7,346 nt of DNA from Spirochaetota bacterium (GCA_003641675.1 QNBI01000091.1:1-7346), one strand, 5' to 3'; counted from the first letter of the stretch, positions 1-7,040 are shown. The notes: a model not told the origin generated them from the letters alone. Translations and numbers: made by a program.

Positions 1-1187
1 AGTTTGCTTACCCAATACCAGGGTATAGCAAAATTTATTCCTTCAAACTGCTCTATACCTGCAAAAACAACACCTATGAGCTCTGCATTACTGCTTAAAA
101 GAGGACCCCCGCTGTTTCCGGGATTTAAAGGAGCGTCCACCTGTATTGCGCTCCCCATCTGTATAAATTTCCTTCCCACAGCAGATACAATTCCAGCTGT
201 TATTGTATTTTCGAGCCCACCCGGAGAACCAATCGTATATATCTTATCCCCCGGTTTAACATTAGGGGAACCGGATGAATAAAAAACAAAATTCGGTTTT
301 ATTTCTGTTTTTATAAGGGCAAGATCGAATATTTTATCGTAGCCTATTACTCTCGCAGGAATTTTTTCGCTCTCCATACCCGAAAGCTTAACATACAAAC
401 GGGAATATCCTTCATATTTAGGGTCGACTTCACTTTTAATAACATGATAGTTAGTTAATATGTATCCTCTTTTATCTATGAAAAATCCGCTTCCGATTAT
501 CCTATCAGGGACACCTACCCCGCTTTCTATTTTAATTCCCCGATCCACCCAAATAGTGACTGTTCCCCTAATCATCTCGGACAGCAGAGGAGAAACATAA
601 GCTGCTTTTTTGTATTTAGCCTCTACAGTTATGTTTCCTTTTTCGGCCAGACCTATAATTTTTTTTAATGCTGCAGGATTGTGCAGGTTATAGGCTAACT
701 GCAGACTCTTAACTGCAATTCCAGTGTTTTTATTATCTCTTTCAAGGGCTTTCATATAGTAGAGTAGAGCAATATTCAAATTGCCGCTTTTTTCATTTTT
801 CTGTGCAATCCGTTCCAATAAACCTCTCTCTGACCATTCAGGAATTCTTTTCTCTTCCCCAATATTTTTAACAGATTCATAGTAACGTAAAGCAGCCGCA
901 TAATCATTATTCCTTATAGAACCATTAAACATCTTAATAACAGTATTAATACTTTTCTCTTTTAGAATTTTTAGTTTTTCTACAGGGAGATTTTCCCGCT
1001 TATTATTTATAAGGAAAGATATTTCCTCAATTGCCAGAAAAGGTTTATTACTCTGAATATTCTTCTCTATCTCATTTAACTCTGTCTGCTCCAGAGGCAG
1101 GGTATGTTTTTCATTTTTTAGAGTTGTTGTGCATGAAAATAAAAGTATAGAAAGAATAGCTGCAATTGTTGTTTTCTGTAATGACAT
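1..1187 (-). CDS. HtrA-like trypsin-fold serine protease lipoprotein with helical (TPR-like) N-terminal region; 3' end off the window
   Basis: The frame is open from the ATG at 1187 to the left edge, giving 395 complete codons without a stop. Residues 1-18 form a lipoprotein signal (MSLQKT, then a hydrophobic stretch) ending in the lipobox LFSC with the lipidated Cys at 19, so the mature protein should be membrane-anchored and face the periplasm. Residues about 20-190 are helical and TPR-like (for example YAAALRYYESV, then NIALLYYMKALERD). From about 193 a trypsin-fold domain follows, with His248 in LTNYHVI, Asp288 in FDLALIK and Ser359 in NPGNSGGPL. IGSPGGLENTITAGIVSAVG and GINFAIPW are also typical of HtrA/Do proteases. 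The triad is complete, so activity is expected. Any PDZ domain would lie beyond the edge. The start is forced: an in-frame stop lies at 1206-1208 and no other start codon lies between. It begins 5 nt after the ftsH stop without a good Shine-Dalgarno, so translation is probably coupled. Substrate unknown. Confidence 0.88.
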   Translation of the reverse strand, partial: MSLQKTTIAAILSILLFSCTTTLKNEKHTLPLEQTELNEIEKNIQSNKPFLAIEEISFLINNKRENLPVEKLKILKEKSINTVIKMFNGSIRNNDYAAALRYYESVKNIGEEKRIPEWSERGLLERIAQKNEKSGNLNIALLYYMKALERDNKNTGIAVKSLQLAYNLHNPAALKKIIGLAEKGNITVEAKYKKAAYVSPLLSEMIRGTVTIWVDRGIKIESGVGVPDRIIGSGFFIDKRGYILTNYHVIKSEVDPKYEGYSRLYVKLSGMESEKIPARVIGYDKIFDLALIKTEIKPNFVFYSSGSPNVKPGDKIYTIGSPGGLENTITAGIVSAVGRKFIQMGSAIQVDAPLNPGNSGGPLLSSNAELIGVVFAGIEQFEGINFAIPWYWVSK

Positions 1188-1192
1188 GTATT

Positions 1193-3079
1193 CTATGAAA
1201 CTACCTTATCCCCTTTTTCTTTATTCCTGGGAGGAAAACCAAGCAGTTTTCGGACCTCATCATCATCGAGAGTTTCTTTTTTAAACAAAGTATCTGCAAG
1301 AAGTGCAAGTTTGTCCTTATGTTCATTTAGTAGAGCTTCTGCTTTTTTTCGGCATTCATCTATTATATTTTTTATTTCATCATCTATGAGTTTTGCGGTC
1401 TCTTCGGAATAGTCTTTATGTTGGGCTATCTCCTTGCCTATAAAAATGGGTTCCTCTTTCTGACCATATGCAATAGGCCCAAGAACGTCACTCATTCCCC
1501 ACTGACATACCATTTTTCTCGCCAGTTCCGTAGCCTGACTTATATCATTCTGTGCGCCGGTTGATGTCTGGTTGTAAATAACATTCTCCGCCGCATAACC
1601 GCCCATAGCTATCGTTATTCTATCTAAGAGCCAGCCTTTGCTCTTAGAATAAGACTCATGTTCCGGGAGCGAAAAGGCAACACCCAGAGCACGGCCGTGA
1701 GGAATAATAGTAACTTTATGTAGCGGATCTGCATTTTTAAGGTAGTAATGCAGTATCGTGTGACCCGCTTCATGATAGGCTGTCATTTTCTTTTCGTCTT
1801 CCTCAATCACTTTGGATTTCCGTGCGATGCCCATTAGACTTTTATCTCTCGCATCTTCAAAATCCTGCATATCAACTTTTGTTTTGTTTCTACGGGCGGC
1901 AAATAATGCTGCTTCATTTACAAGATTGGCAATATCAGCTCCGGAAGAACCCGGTGTAGCTCTTGCTATTCTTGAAAAATCGACATTGCTGTCCACCGGG
2001 ATATTCTTAGCATGAAGTTTCAGGATGTCTTCTCTTTCCTTAATATCCGGCATATCAACGACAACCTGTCTGTCGAATCTTCCCGGCCTTAACAATGCCG
2101 GGTCCAGAACATCCGGGCGGTTCGTTGCAGCAAGTATAATAACACCGTCCTTTGTATCAAAACCGTCCATTTCCACCAGCATCTGGTTCAGCGTTTGTTC
2201 ACGCTCATCATGTCCGCCGCCGTAGCCTGCCCCCCTTGTCCTGCCTACTGCATCCAATTCATCTATAAATAGAATGCAGGGGGCGTTTTTTCTTCCCTGA
2301 TCAAAAAGATCTCTCACTCTGCTGGCTCCTACGCCGACAAACATCTCAACAAAGTCCGACCCCGACATATGGAAAAAAGCAACATTTGCCTCCCCCGCTA
2401 TAGCCTTGGCCAGAAGGGTTTTTCCTGTACCCGGCATCCCCACGAGAAGGACTCCCTTTGGAATCTTCGCACCCAATTTAACATATTTCTGCGGACTTTT
2501 TAAAAATTCAACGACCTCTTCCAGTTCGTATTTTGCCTCTTCCTGCCCTGCAACATCTGCAAAAGTTATTTTTTTCCCGGAATCCATGTACTTCTTTGCC
2601 TTGCTTTTCCCAAAGGAAAAAGCTTTATTACCGTTTCCTTGAACCTGTCTAAACATAAACCAGATAAAGAAAAAACCTAATATCCACGGGAGAAATTCAA
2701 TAAATACTCTCATAGGGGATACATTTTTTGCCCCGCCGGATATTTTAACAGATTTTTCCCGAAGCATCTTTATAAGATCAGGGTCAGGATACGGGATTGT
2801 TGTTCTAAAAAGTGCTATTTCCCCGGATTTTCCTTTTAAAGTACCCTGAATTTCATATTGATCTATTATTTTCACAGAATCCACTACATTCTGATTTACA
2901 TAGTTAATAAACATTGAATACGATATTTCTTGAGTAACAGATTTTTCATTATACATGAAGAAAAATATGAAAAAGACCACAAGGATAAGCAAAGAAATTA
3001 ATGCAATTCTATTGTTAAATTGAAACTTGCCGAATCTAGGGCCATTACCATTTTTATTTGGATTATTATTATCTCCCAC
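1193..3079 (-). CDS. ftsH: FtsH, membrane-bound ATP-dependent zinc metalloprotease
   Basis: This 628-residue protein has the full FtsH layout and the usual length. Membrane segment 1 is about residues 25-43, an extracytoplasmic domain follows at about 44-124, and membrane segment 2 is about 125-143. The AAA+ module has Walker A GMPGTGKT (214-221), pore motif FVG (247-249), Walker B ILFIDE (269-274), and a second region of homology from about 319 with arginine fingers R334 and R337. The peptidase has HEAGH (436-440), and D512 in QNDISQAT is the likely third zinc ligand. Family knowledge: the hexamer extracts and degrades misassembled membrane proteins and short-lived cytosolic regulators. Walker A has Met where Pro is usual (GPPGTGKT), a tolerated position. 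The start is GTG, directly after the tilS TAA, with GGAG 6 nt upstream. The charged C-terminal tail (KEKGDKVVS) is ordinary. The identification is secure. Confidence 0.98.
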   Translation of the reverse strand: MGDNNNPNKNGNGPRFGKFQFNNRIALISLLILVVFFIFFFMYNEKSVTQEISYSMFINYVNQNVVDSVKIIDQYEIQGTLKGKSGEIALFRTTIPYPDPDLIKMLREKSVKISGGAKNVSPMRVFIEFLPWILGFFFIWFMFRQVQGNGNKAFSFGKSKAKKYMDSGKKITFADVAGQEEAKYELEEVVEFLKSPQKYVKLGAKIPKGVLLVGMPGTGKTLLAKAIAGEANVAFFHMSGSDFVEMFVGVGASRVRDLFDQGRKNAPCILFIDELDAVGRTRGAGYGGGHDEREQTLNQMLVEMDGFDTKDGVIILAATNRPDVLDPALLRPGRFDRQVVVDMPDIKEREDILKLHAKNIPVDSNVDFSRIARATPGSSGADIANLVNEAALFAARRNKTKVDMQDFEDARDKSLMGIARKSKVIEEDEKKMTAYHEAGHTILHYYLKNADPLHKVTIIPHGRALGVAFSLPEHESYSKSKGWLLDRITIAMGGYAAENVIYNQTSTGAQNDISQATELARKMVCQWGMSDVLGPIAYGQKEEPIFIGKEIAQHKDYSEETAKLIDDEIKNIIDECRKKAEALLNEHKDKLALLADTLFKKETLDDDEVRKLLGFPPRNKEKGDKVVS

Positions 3080-4507
3080 TTATTTCTCCGTAATTCTTAT
3101 AATAATATTTAAACTCTTATCTTTTTCCCTTTTAACCAGAATACCATAACTGCTTACATTACCGTACCCAAGAGGTTTGCCGAGTATAACTTTAATTCCT
3201 TCTCTGTCGACGAGCAGCGGAATGATATTTCTTTTGTCTTCCGGTATTTTTAGTTCCTGAAAAACTTTTTTTACCGATTTCTTTCCGCCCTTTATCTTAA
3301 TTCTGTCACCCTCTCTCCATGTTCGAAGTACTAAAGGCTCTCTAATGCTCCCCTTTTCTAACTTTAAAACATCATCGTTCATATTATGATCAAGAACATC
3401 ACTTAATTTAATACTAATATTTAAAAAATCAATATTATAAGGAACATTCTTTTCTAATTTAATAAGATAACCTTTTTTAACTGTCGAGACAACATCCCTT
3501 TCATAAAAAAGCATATCTCCATTCCAAAACAATTTTATTCCGTAACCCTTCAAAATAACTTTTCTTTTCTGCAGTTTGTCTTTATCTAAAAGAACACGTA
3601 AAAAGTTATACGGCAGTTTATCTATAGGCTCATTATCAAATTCCTGCATTTTGTTAAAGATAAAATAAACAAACCGGACCCGCAGAAACCCTGGCAGCTG
3701 AATAAACCAATATCCATCGATTTTATACCCATTTTCTACCTTTATATAATTATACCTGCATTCAATTTCTCCCTCTGTATAATTCTGAAGTTGTCTCATT
3801 TTAAACGCAAAGGTATTAAGGGCAGATTCATATCCCGGGAAAATATCCTGCAATTTCGGAATTAGATTGTGTCGTATTTTATTACGGAGATAATCATCTT
3901 TTAAATTCGTTGAATCAATTCTATAGCGTATATGATGTTGTTTTAGGTAAGACACTATTTCATTTTTTTTAATTGTAATAAGCGGCCGTATTAGCATTCC
4001 GCGCTTCCCCTGTATTCCAGAAAGCCCTGTAAAATCCGAACCTGCAAAGAACCTCATTATAAGCGTTTCTGTCTGGTCATCGTAGGTATGGCCGAGCACA
4101 ATTCCCGAAACTTTAAGCTCTGCACTCAATTTATACAATATAGAATACCGTTGATTACGTGCATACTCTTCGCTGCTTATTCCTCTTTCCTTTGCAACTT
4201 TCAGAATTTGACCGTCAGGAATTTTTTCTATATAGCACGGAATGCCTAATTTTCCAGAATACCATTTTATAAAATTAATCTCATCTTCCAGTTCATGCCT
4301 CTCTCTTATACCATGATCTACATATACAGAGCTTAGTTCAAAATTCCATTCTTCTTTGATTAAATTTAGACTGGTTATTAAAAATGTAGAATCCGGACCT
4401 CCGGAAAAACCAATAAGCAGTTTTTCTCCGCGTTTAACACCGAAATACTCCAATGAGGCAGAAACTCTTGAAACTATGCTACTCTTTTTGCTTTTTGTTG
4501 AAGACAT
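3080..4507 (-). CDS. tilS: TilS, tRNA(Ile)-lysidine synthetase
   Basis: TilS uses ATP and lysine to convert C34 of the CAU anticodon of tRNA-Ile2 to lysidine, switching it from Met to Ile charging and AUA decoding; it is normally essential. The 475-residue length is close to the long Bacillus-type enzyme. The N-type PP-loop is SGGPDS (35-40). Further family signatures are VDHGIR (63-68), GHTYDDQTETLIMRFF (139-154), GLSGI (161-165), RPL (174-176) and DSTNLKDDYLRNKIRHNL (198-215). The middle region (about 220-385) is poorly conserved. The C-terminal domain is recognisable at LRTWREGDRIKIKGGKK (394-410) through KKVFQELKIPEDKR (413-426). The ATG at 4507 lies inside the end of pth (29-nt overlap, different frame) with only a weak GAG-like ribosome site, so it probably relies on ribosomes finishing pth. 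All catalytic motifs are intact. Confidence 0.96.
   Translation of the reverse strand: MSSTKSKKSSIVSRVSASLEYFGVKRGEKLLIGFSGGPDSTFLITSLNLIKEEWNFELSSVYVDHGIRERHELEDEINFIKWYSGKLGIPCYIEKIPDGQILKVAKERGISSEEYARNQRYSILYKLSAELKVSGIVLGHTYDDQTETLIMRFFAGSDFTGLSGIQGKRGMLIRPLITIKKNEIVSYLKQHHIRYRIDSTNLKDDYLRNKIRHNLIPKLQDIFPGYESALNTFAFKMRQLQNYTEGEIECRYNYIKVENGYKIDGYWFIQLPGFLRVRFVYFIFNKMQEFDNEPIDKLPYNFLRVLLDKDKLQKRKVILKGYGIKLFWNGDMLFYERDVVSTVKKGYLIKLEKNVPYNIDFLNISIKLSDVLDHNMNDDVLKLEKGSIREPLVLRTWREGDRIKIKGGKKSVKKVFQELKIPEDKRNIIPLLVDREGIKVILGKPLGYGNVSSYGILVKREKDKSLNIIIRITEK
3086..3089 (-). promoter_or_regulatory. Shine-Dalgarno of ftsH
   Basis: GGAG lies within the last sense codons of tilS (ACG GAG AAA TAA), 6 nt before the ftsH GTG. 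It decides the GTG start and makes termination-coupled initiation likely, because the tilS stop and the ftsH start touch without a spacer. Confidence 0.7.
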
Positions 4508-5054
4508 TCATAACTCGCTGGGGAGAATCGTATAGGAGCATAAGAATTGCGTCTGCCGACCTCTCTACACAGCGTTTAATTTCCTCCATTTCTTCACCGG
4601 GGGTAGTAAGGACGTAACCCACAATGTCCTGTCTTTTTTCCGGCCTCCCTATGCCTATATATATCCTCTTAAAAACTGTAGTACCCGAGTACTCAATTAT
4701 AGAAGCAAGTCCATTGTGCCCGCCGGATGACCCTTTGGTGCGGAGTCTGCAAACTCCGGGCGGGAGGTCAAGCTGGTCACACACTACAAGCATTTGGCTT
4801 ATATCATAACCGGTATCATTTAAAAGCTGACCTACAATAACACCGGAGTTATTCATGTAGGTGAGCGGTTTCACCAGTACTATTTCGCTGCCGCGGAAAT
4901 TGCCCTTAGCTATGAGATATTTTCGCAAAAATGGTTTTTTAAAGCTGATATGCAGCTTTTCTGCAACGGATTCAACAACCCAAAAACCGACATTATGCCT
5001 ATGCAGTTTGTATTCTCCGCCAGGATTTCCGAGCCCCAGGACAATAAGAGACAG
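4479..5054 (-). CDS. pth: Pth, peptidyl-tRNA hydrolase, apparently starting at CTG
   Basis: Pth cleaves the ester of peptidyl-tRNAs dropped by ribosomes, recycling tRNA; it acts in the cytosol and is usually essential. Read from the CTG at 5054 the protein is 191 residues, a normal length, and begins MSLIVLGLGNPGGEY. From this start the key residues fall exactly on E. coli numbering: N10, H20 (catalytic), M67 and N68 in TYMNNSG, D93 in CDQLDLPPG, and N114 in GGHNG. No ATG, GTG or TTG lies between the rplY stop (TAG, 5058-5060, same frame) and GLGNPG; only CTA CTG TCT CTT ATT GTC CTG are available. AGGAGG at 5063-5068 is 8 nt before the CTG, ideal spacing. The first conventional start, TTG at 4928, would remove 42 residues including N10 and H20 and has no Shine-Dalgarno, so it is rejected. 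The 3' end overlaps tilS by 29 nt. Gene identity is certain; the exact start is inferred. Confidence 0.93.
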   Translation of the reverse strand: MSLIVLGLGNPGGEYKLHRHNVGFWVVESVAEKLHISFKKPFLRKYLIAKGNFRGSEIVLVKPLTYMNNSGVIVGQLLNDTGYDISQMLVVCDQLDLPPGVCRLRTKGSSGGHNGLASIIEYSGTTVFKRIYIGIGRPEKRQDIVGYVLTTPGEEMEEIKRCVERSADAILMLLYDSPQRVMNVFNKKQKE

Positions 5055-5057
5055 TAG

Positions 5058-5684
5058 CTATTCCTCCTCGCTGGTTTCTGCTTCTTCTTCCTCTACTTCT
5101 TCTTCCTCTTCTTCTTCCTCAACCACCTCTTCCTCAACACGAGGAGCAGAAATAGTACATATAACCTGGTCGCCCGCGTTAAGTATTTTAATTGCATCTC
5201 CAAGAGCAATATCCTCTATATGGATCGCATCACCAATCTCTAAAGAGCTTATATCTACTTCGAGTTTTTCTGGTAAATCCTTCGGAAGACATTCTATCTC
5301 CACCTCATGCATAAGTGTTTCGAAAATCCCGCCGATTTTTACTCCGGGTGCAGTTCCAACAAAATCCACAGGAACACGTGTCTTTAGAGTTTTCCCTCTC
5401 TCTATTTCAAAAAAATCAATATGAAGTATTTTACCAGTAGTAATATCTTCCTGATAATCCTTTACAAGAACATCCTTATCGTGATCTTCTGTTTGGATGT
5501 TAATTATTGTATTTTCAGAAACTTTCTGAAATTTTGTCATAAATTCATGTTCATCAACAGAAATCACAAAGTTGCCGCCATGACCATAAATAACAGCAGG
5601 TATTTTACCCTGTCTTCTAAGTTTTTTTGCAGAATTTTTTTTCTTTTCTGTCCGTACAGAAGCTTTGAGTTTTTTTACTTCCAT
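5058..5684 (-). CDS. rplY: Ribosomal protein bL25, CTC/TL5 type, with glutamate-rich tail
   Basis: bL25 binds 5S rRNA in the central protuberance of the large subunit. At 208 residues this is the long, two-domain CTC form rather than the roughly 95-residue E. coli form. The N-terminal 5S-binding domain (about 1-92) shows KLRRQGKIPAVIYG (21-34) and the typical ILHIDFFEI (86-94). The C-terminal TL5-type beta domain (about 95-182) shows VPVDFVGTAPGVKIGGI (104-120) and LEVDISSLEIGDAIHIEDI (141-159). Residues 184-208 are an acidic tail with 19 glutamates. The ATG at 5684 has AGGAG 7 nt upstream. The gene follows tRNA-Gln by 43 nt and ends in TAG, beyond which the same frame continues into pth. In B. 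subtilis ctc is a general-stress gene next to pth; whether this copy responds to stress cannot be seen here. Confidence 0.96.
   Translation of the reverse strand: MEVKKLKASVRTEKKKNSAKKLRRQGKIPAVIYGHGGNFVISVDEHEFMTKFQKVSENTIINIQTEDHDKDVLVKDYQEDITTGKILHIDFFEIERGKTLKTRVPVDFVGTAPGVKIGGIFETLMHEVEIECLPKDLPEKLEVDISSLEIGDAIHIEDIALGDAIKILNAGDQVICTISAPRVEEEVVEEEEEEEEVEEEEAETSEEE
5061..5135 (-). repeat. Polypurine GAA/GAG tract coding the L25 acidic tail
   Basis: The last 25 codons of rplY are almost all GAA or GAG, broken by two adjacent Val, one further Val, and Ala and Thr-Ser. On the plus strand this is a CTT/CTC-rich pyrimidine run. Near-repeats of TTCTTCCTC suggest expansion by slippage. The purine-rich message holds several Shine-Dalgarno-like cores, the last of which serves pth. 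Confidence 0.75.
5063..5068 (-). promoter_or_regulatory. Perfect Shine-Dalgarno AGGAGG that fixes the pth CTG start
   Basis: AGGAGG is written by the final glutamate codons of rplY (GAG GAG GAA TAG). It stands 8 nt before CTG 5054, 5 nt before CTA 5057 and 17 nt before ATT 5045, so CTG is the best-placed initiator. The same bases therefore encode the L25 tail and recruit ribosomes for pth. Confidence 0.75.
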
Positions 5685-5691
5685 TTATTTT

Positions 5692-5696
5692 CTCCT
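5692..5696 (-). promoter_or_regulatory. Shine-Dalgarno of rplY
   Basis: AGGAG lies 7 nt before the rplY ATG, in the 43-nt gap between the tRNA 3' end and rplY. The gap holds no hairpin followed by a U run and no clear complete promoter, so rplY is probably transcribed through the tRNA. Confidence 0.7.
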
Positions 5697-5727
5697 TTGC
5701 GTATTCAATTATTAATCTTTATTTTTT

Positions 5728-5800
5728 CTGGGACGGCAGGATTCGAACCTGCGAAATGCCGGTACCAAAAACCGGTGGCTTACCGCTTGCCGACGTCCCA
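5728..5800 (-). tRNA. tRNA-Gln, anticodon UUG (decodes CAA, and CAG by wobble)
   Basis: The 73-nt cloverleaf folds cleanly. Acceptor arms TGGGACG and CGTCCCA pair over 7 bp with discriminator G73. The D arm is GGC/GCC with a 9-nt loop (AAGCGGTAA). The anticodon stem CCGGT/ACCGG encloses TTTTGGT, giving anticodon TTG. The variable region is 6 nt (CATTTC), and the T arm is GCAGG/CCTGC with loop TTCGAAT. The U1-A72 pair at the top of the acceptor is a hallmark of glutamine tRNAs. CCA is not encoded (the next bases are AAAAAA), so it must be added by nucleotidyltransferase. The gene lies 4 nt after the spoVG stop and 43 nt before rplY on the same strand, inside the operon. Whether it is charged directly by GlnRS or through Glu-tRNA(Gln) amidation cannot be decided from this window. 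Confidence 0.97.
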
Positions 5801-5804
5801 TAAG

Positions 5805-6107
5805 TTAGTTAGAATCGTTTCCTTCCGATTCTTTCTTTTCTTCTTCCGGCTCTTCTTTGAGATTGGCATATGCATCCAGTATCTTTTTCTGAATCATATT
5901 ACGGAAATCAGAGTTTATCGGATGGGCAATATCTTTATACTCCCCACTTTTTGTTTTCCTGCTCGGCATTGCAACAAACATACCCGCTTGACCGGAAATA
6001 ATCTTTAGGTTATGGACAACAAAGCAGTTATCAAAGGTTACCGTTACGTAAGCTTTCAGTTTCCCTTCTCCATTAACCTTCTTTATCCTAATGTCAGTAA
6101 TTTCCAT
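5805..6107 (-). CDS. spoVG: SpoVG, small DNA/RNA-binding regulator
   Basis: The 100-residue protein is a textbook SpoVG: MEITDIRIKKV at the N terminus, the strand pair KAYVTVTFDNCFVVHNLKII, then the signature GMFVAMPSRK (42-51) and DIAHPIN (59-65), followed by a helix and a charged variable tail (KEEPEEEKKES). Family knowledge: SpoVG binds nucleic acid and acts as a global regulator; the Borrelia, Listeria and Staphylococcus homologues are the studied cases, and its targets here are unknown. The frame also permits TTG at 6113, but AAGGAGG (6114-6120) abuts that codon and lies 6 nt before the ATG at 6107, and family members start with MEIT or similar, so 6107 is chosen. It follows ispE by 20 nt and is followed after 4 nt by tRNA-Gln. 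Confidence 0.97.
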   Translation of the reverse strand: MEITDIRIKKVNGEGKLKAYVTVTFDNCFVVHNLKIISGQAGMFVAMPSRKTKSGEYKDIAHPINSDFRNMIQKKILDAYANLKEEPEEEKKESEGNDSN

Positions 6108-6113
6108 AAGCAA

Positions 6114-6120
6114 CCTCCTT
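6114..6120 (-). promoter_or_regulatory. Strong Shine-Dalgarno of spoVG
   Basis: AAGGAGG lies 6 nt before the ATG at 6107, in the 20-nt ispE-spoVG gap. It excludes the in-frame TTG at 6113, which it touches directly. Its strength suggests that spoVG is translated well even though it shares a transcript with ispE. Confidence 0.8.
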
Positions 6121-6127
6121 TTGCACC

Positions 6128-7030
6128 CTATGTAGCATCTGACACATTCAATTTTAATATAGCTTTAGGCATAACATCAAGTGGTTTACATAATTTAACA
6201 AAACTGTACATTTTTTTTAGCTTAGTCAAAGACAGCACCGCTTCTTTCCTGTTCAAAAAAATACAGAAAAATGTTGAGCCGCTTCCTGAAAAACCGTAAA
6301 AAGCCGGCCCTGTTTTTCTAACTGCTTTCTCTATATCCTGTAGCTTTTTATTTTCCGTTAAAATGGGATAAAAAGAATTGTAAAACCTCCAATCTTTAAT
6401 TTCTTTGTTGTAATACGAATTTATTAAGAAACCTTCGGATAAAGTTTTTCTATTTTCATATTTCAACTCATCCAATTCCGAAAATGCATCTTTCGTACTT
6501 ATTCGTATTCCTGAATTAACCAATAAAATAGTAAATTCTGTCCTTGGAATCAATTGTTTTATAATATTTCCTTTACCCTTTACTAAAGCGGCTGCTCCGT
6601 TAAGAAAAAATGGCACATCACTTCCCAAATGGGCGGCTAACGACATTTTTTCATAGTGACTTAATCCTGTATTAAAAAGCATATTAAGCCCTTTAATCAT
6701 AGCCGCAGCATCGCTTGAACCTCCCCCCAGTCCTGCTCCTATAGGTATGTTTTTTTTTATAAAAACGGACACCCCTCTCTTTATTCCTGTTTTTTCTGCG
6801 AATCTATTATAGGCACGTACCACTATGTTATCCTTATTTTTTAACTCAAAATCTCCGGAAACAATGCATCTGTGATTATCTTTCAAAGATCGTATAACTA
6901 GCTGGTCGAACAACGATACTGCTATGAAGATGGATGTAAGATTATGATACCCATCCTTCCGTTTATCCTTTATCTCCAGATGCAGATTAATCTTAGCAGG
7001 CGCTGGGATATCTATTTCATATTCATCCAT
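6128..7030 (-). CDS. ispE: IspE, 4-diphosphocytidyl-2-C-methyl-D-erythritol kinase
   Basis: IspE phosphorylates the 2-hydroxyl of CDP-methylerythritol with ATP, the fourth step of the MEP route to IPP and DMAPP; it is cytosolic. The 300-residue length is typical. GHMP-kinase motifs occur in order: PAPAKINLHL (9-18) with the conserved Lys13, DGYHNL (26-31), the ATP-binding glycine loop PIGAGLGGGSSDAA (96-109), GSDVPFFL (136-143) with catalytic Asp138, and the third motif GFSGSGSTFF (246-255). The ATG at 7030 places PAKINL where the family has it, and no other suitable start exists. There is no Shine-Dalgarno; the -10 box ends 10 nt upstream, implying an almost leaderless message. ispE heads the minus-strand cluster, with spoVG 20 nt downstream. 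Having IspE means the MEP pathway, unlike Borrelia, which uses mevalonate. Confidence 0.97.
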   Translation of the reverse strand: MDEYEIDIPAPAKINLHLEIKDKRKDGYHNLTSIFIAVSLFDQLVIRSLKDNHRCIVSGDFELKNKDNIVVRAYNRFAEKTGIKRGVSVFIKKNIPIGAGLGGGSSDAAAMIKGLNMLFNTGLSHYEKMSLAAHLGSDVPFFLNGAAALVKGKGNIIKQLIPRTEFTILLVNSGIRISTKDAFSELDELKYENRKTLSEGFLINSYYNKEIKDWRFYNSFYPILTENKKLQDIEKAVRKTGPAFYGFSGSGSTFFCIFLNRKEAVLSLTKLKKMYSFVKLCKPLDVMPKAILKLNVSDAT

Positions 7031-7040
7031 AAACCGGCTT

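Noticed and set aside
4..282. Plus-strand reading frame opposite the protease gene
   Set aside because: The minus strand encodes an unambiguous GNSGGP protease here; this is its shadow, as are the plus-strand frames at 1812-2015, 2025-2225 and 2406-2642 opposite ftsH.
214..3079. Met in the FtsH Walker A (GMPGTGKT) as a sign of a defective ATPase
   Set aside because: The catalytic Gly-Lys-Thr, Walker B, arginine fingers and zinc site are all intact and this position varies in AAA+ proteins.
4479..4928. pth beginning at TTG 4928 (149 residues)
   Set aside because: It removes GLGNPG, N10 and H20, has no Shine-Dalgarno, and the conserved frame clearly continues upstream to 5054.
4861..5424. Serine-rich plus-strand reading frame of 187 codons
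   Set aside because: The serine runs are simply the complement of the rplY GAA/GAG tract; there is no ribosome site or recognisable domain.
5685..5727. Terminator or separate promoter between the tRNA and rplY
   Set aside because: No stem followed by a T run is present on the transcribed strand, and the gap is too short and lacks paired -35 and -10 boxes.
5421..6008. Plus-strand reading frame of 195 codons across rplY, the tRNA and spoVG
   Set aside because: It runs antisense to three confirmed genes. The stretch GTAGFEPAKCRY is the familiar false translation of a tRNA complement.
6108..6113. spoVG beginning at TTG 6113
   Set aside because: The Shine-Dalgarno touches this codon with no spacer, while ATG 6107 is 6 nt away and gives the usual MEIT start.
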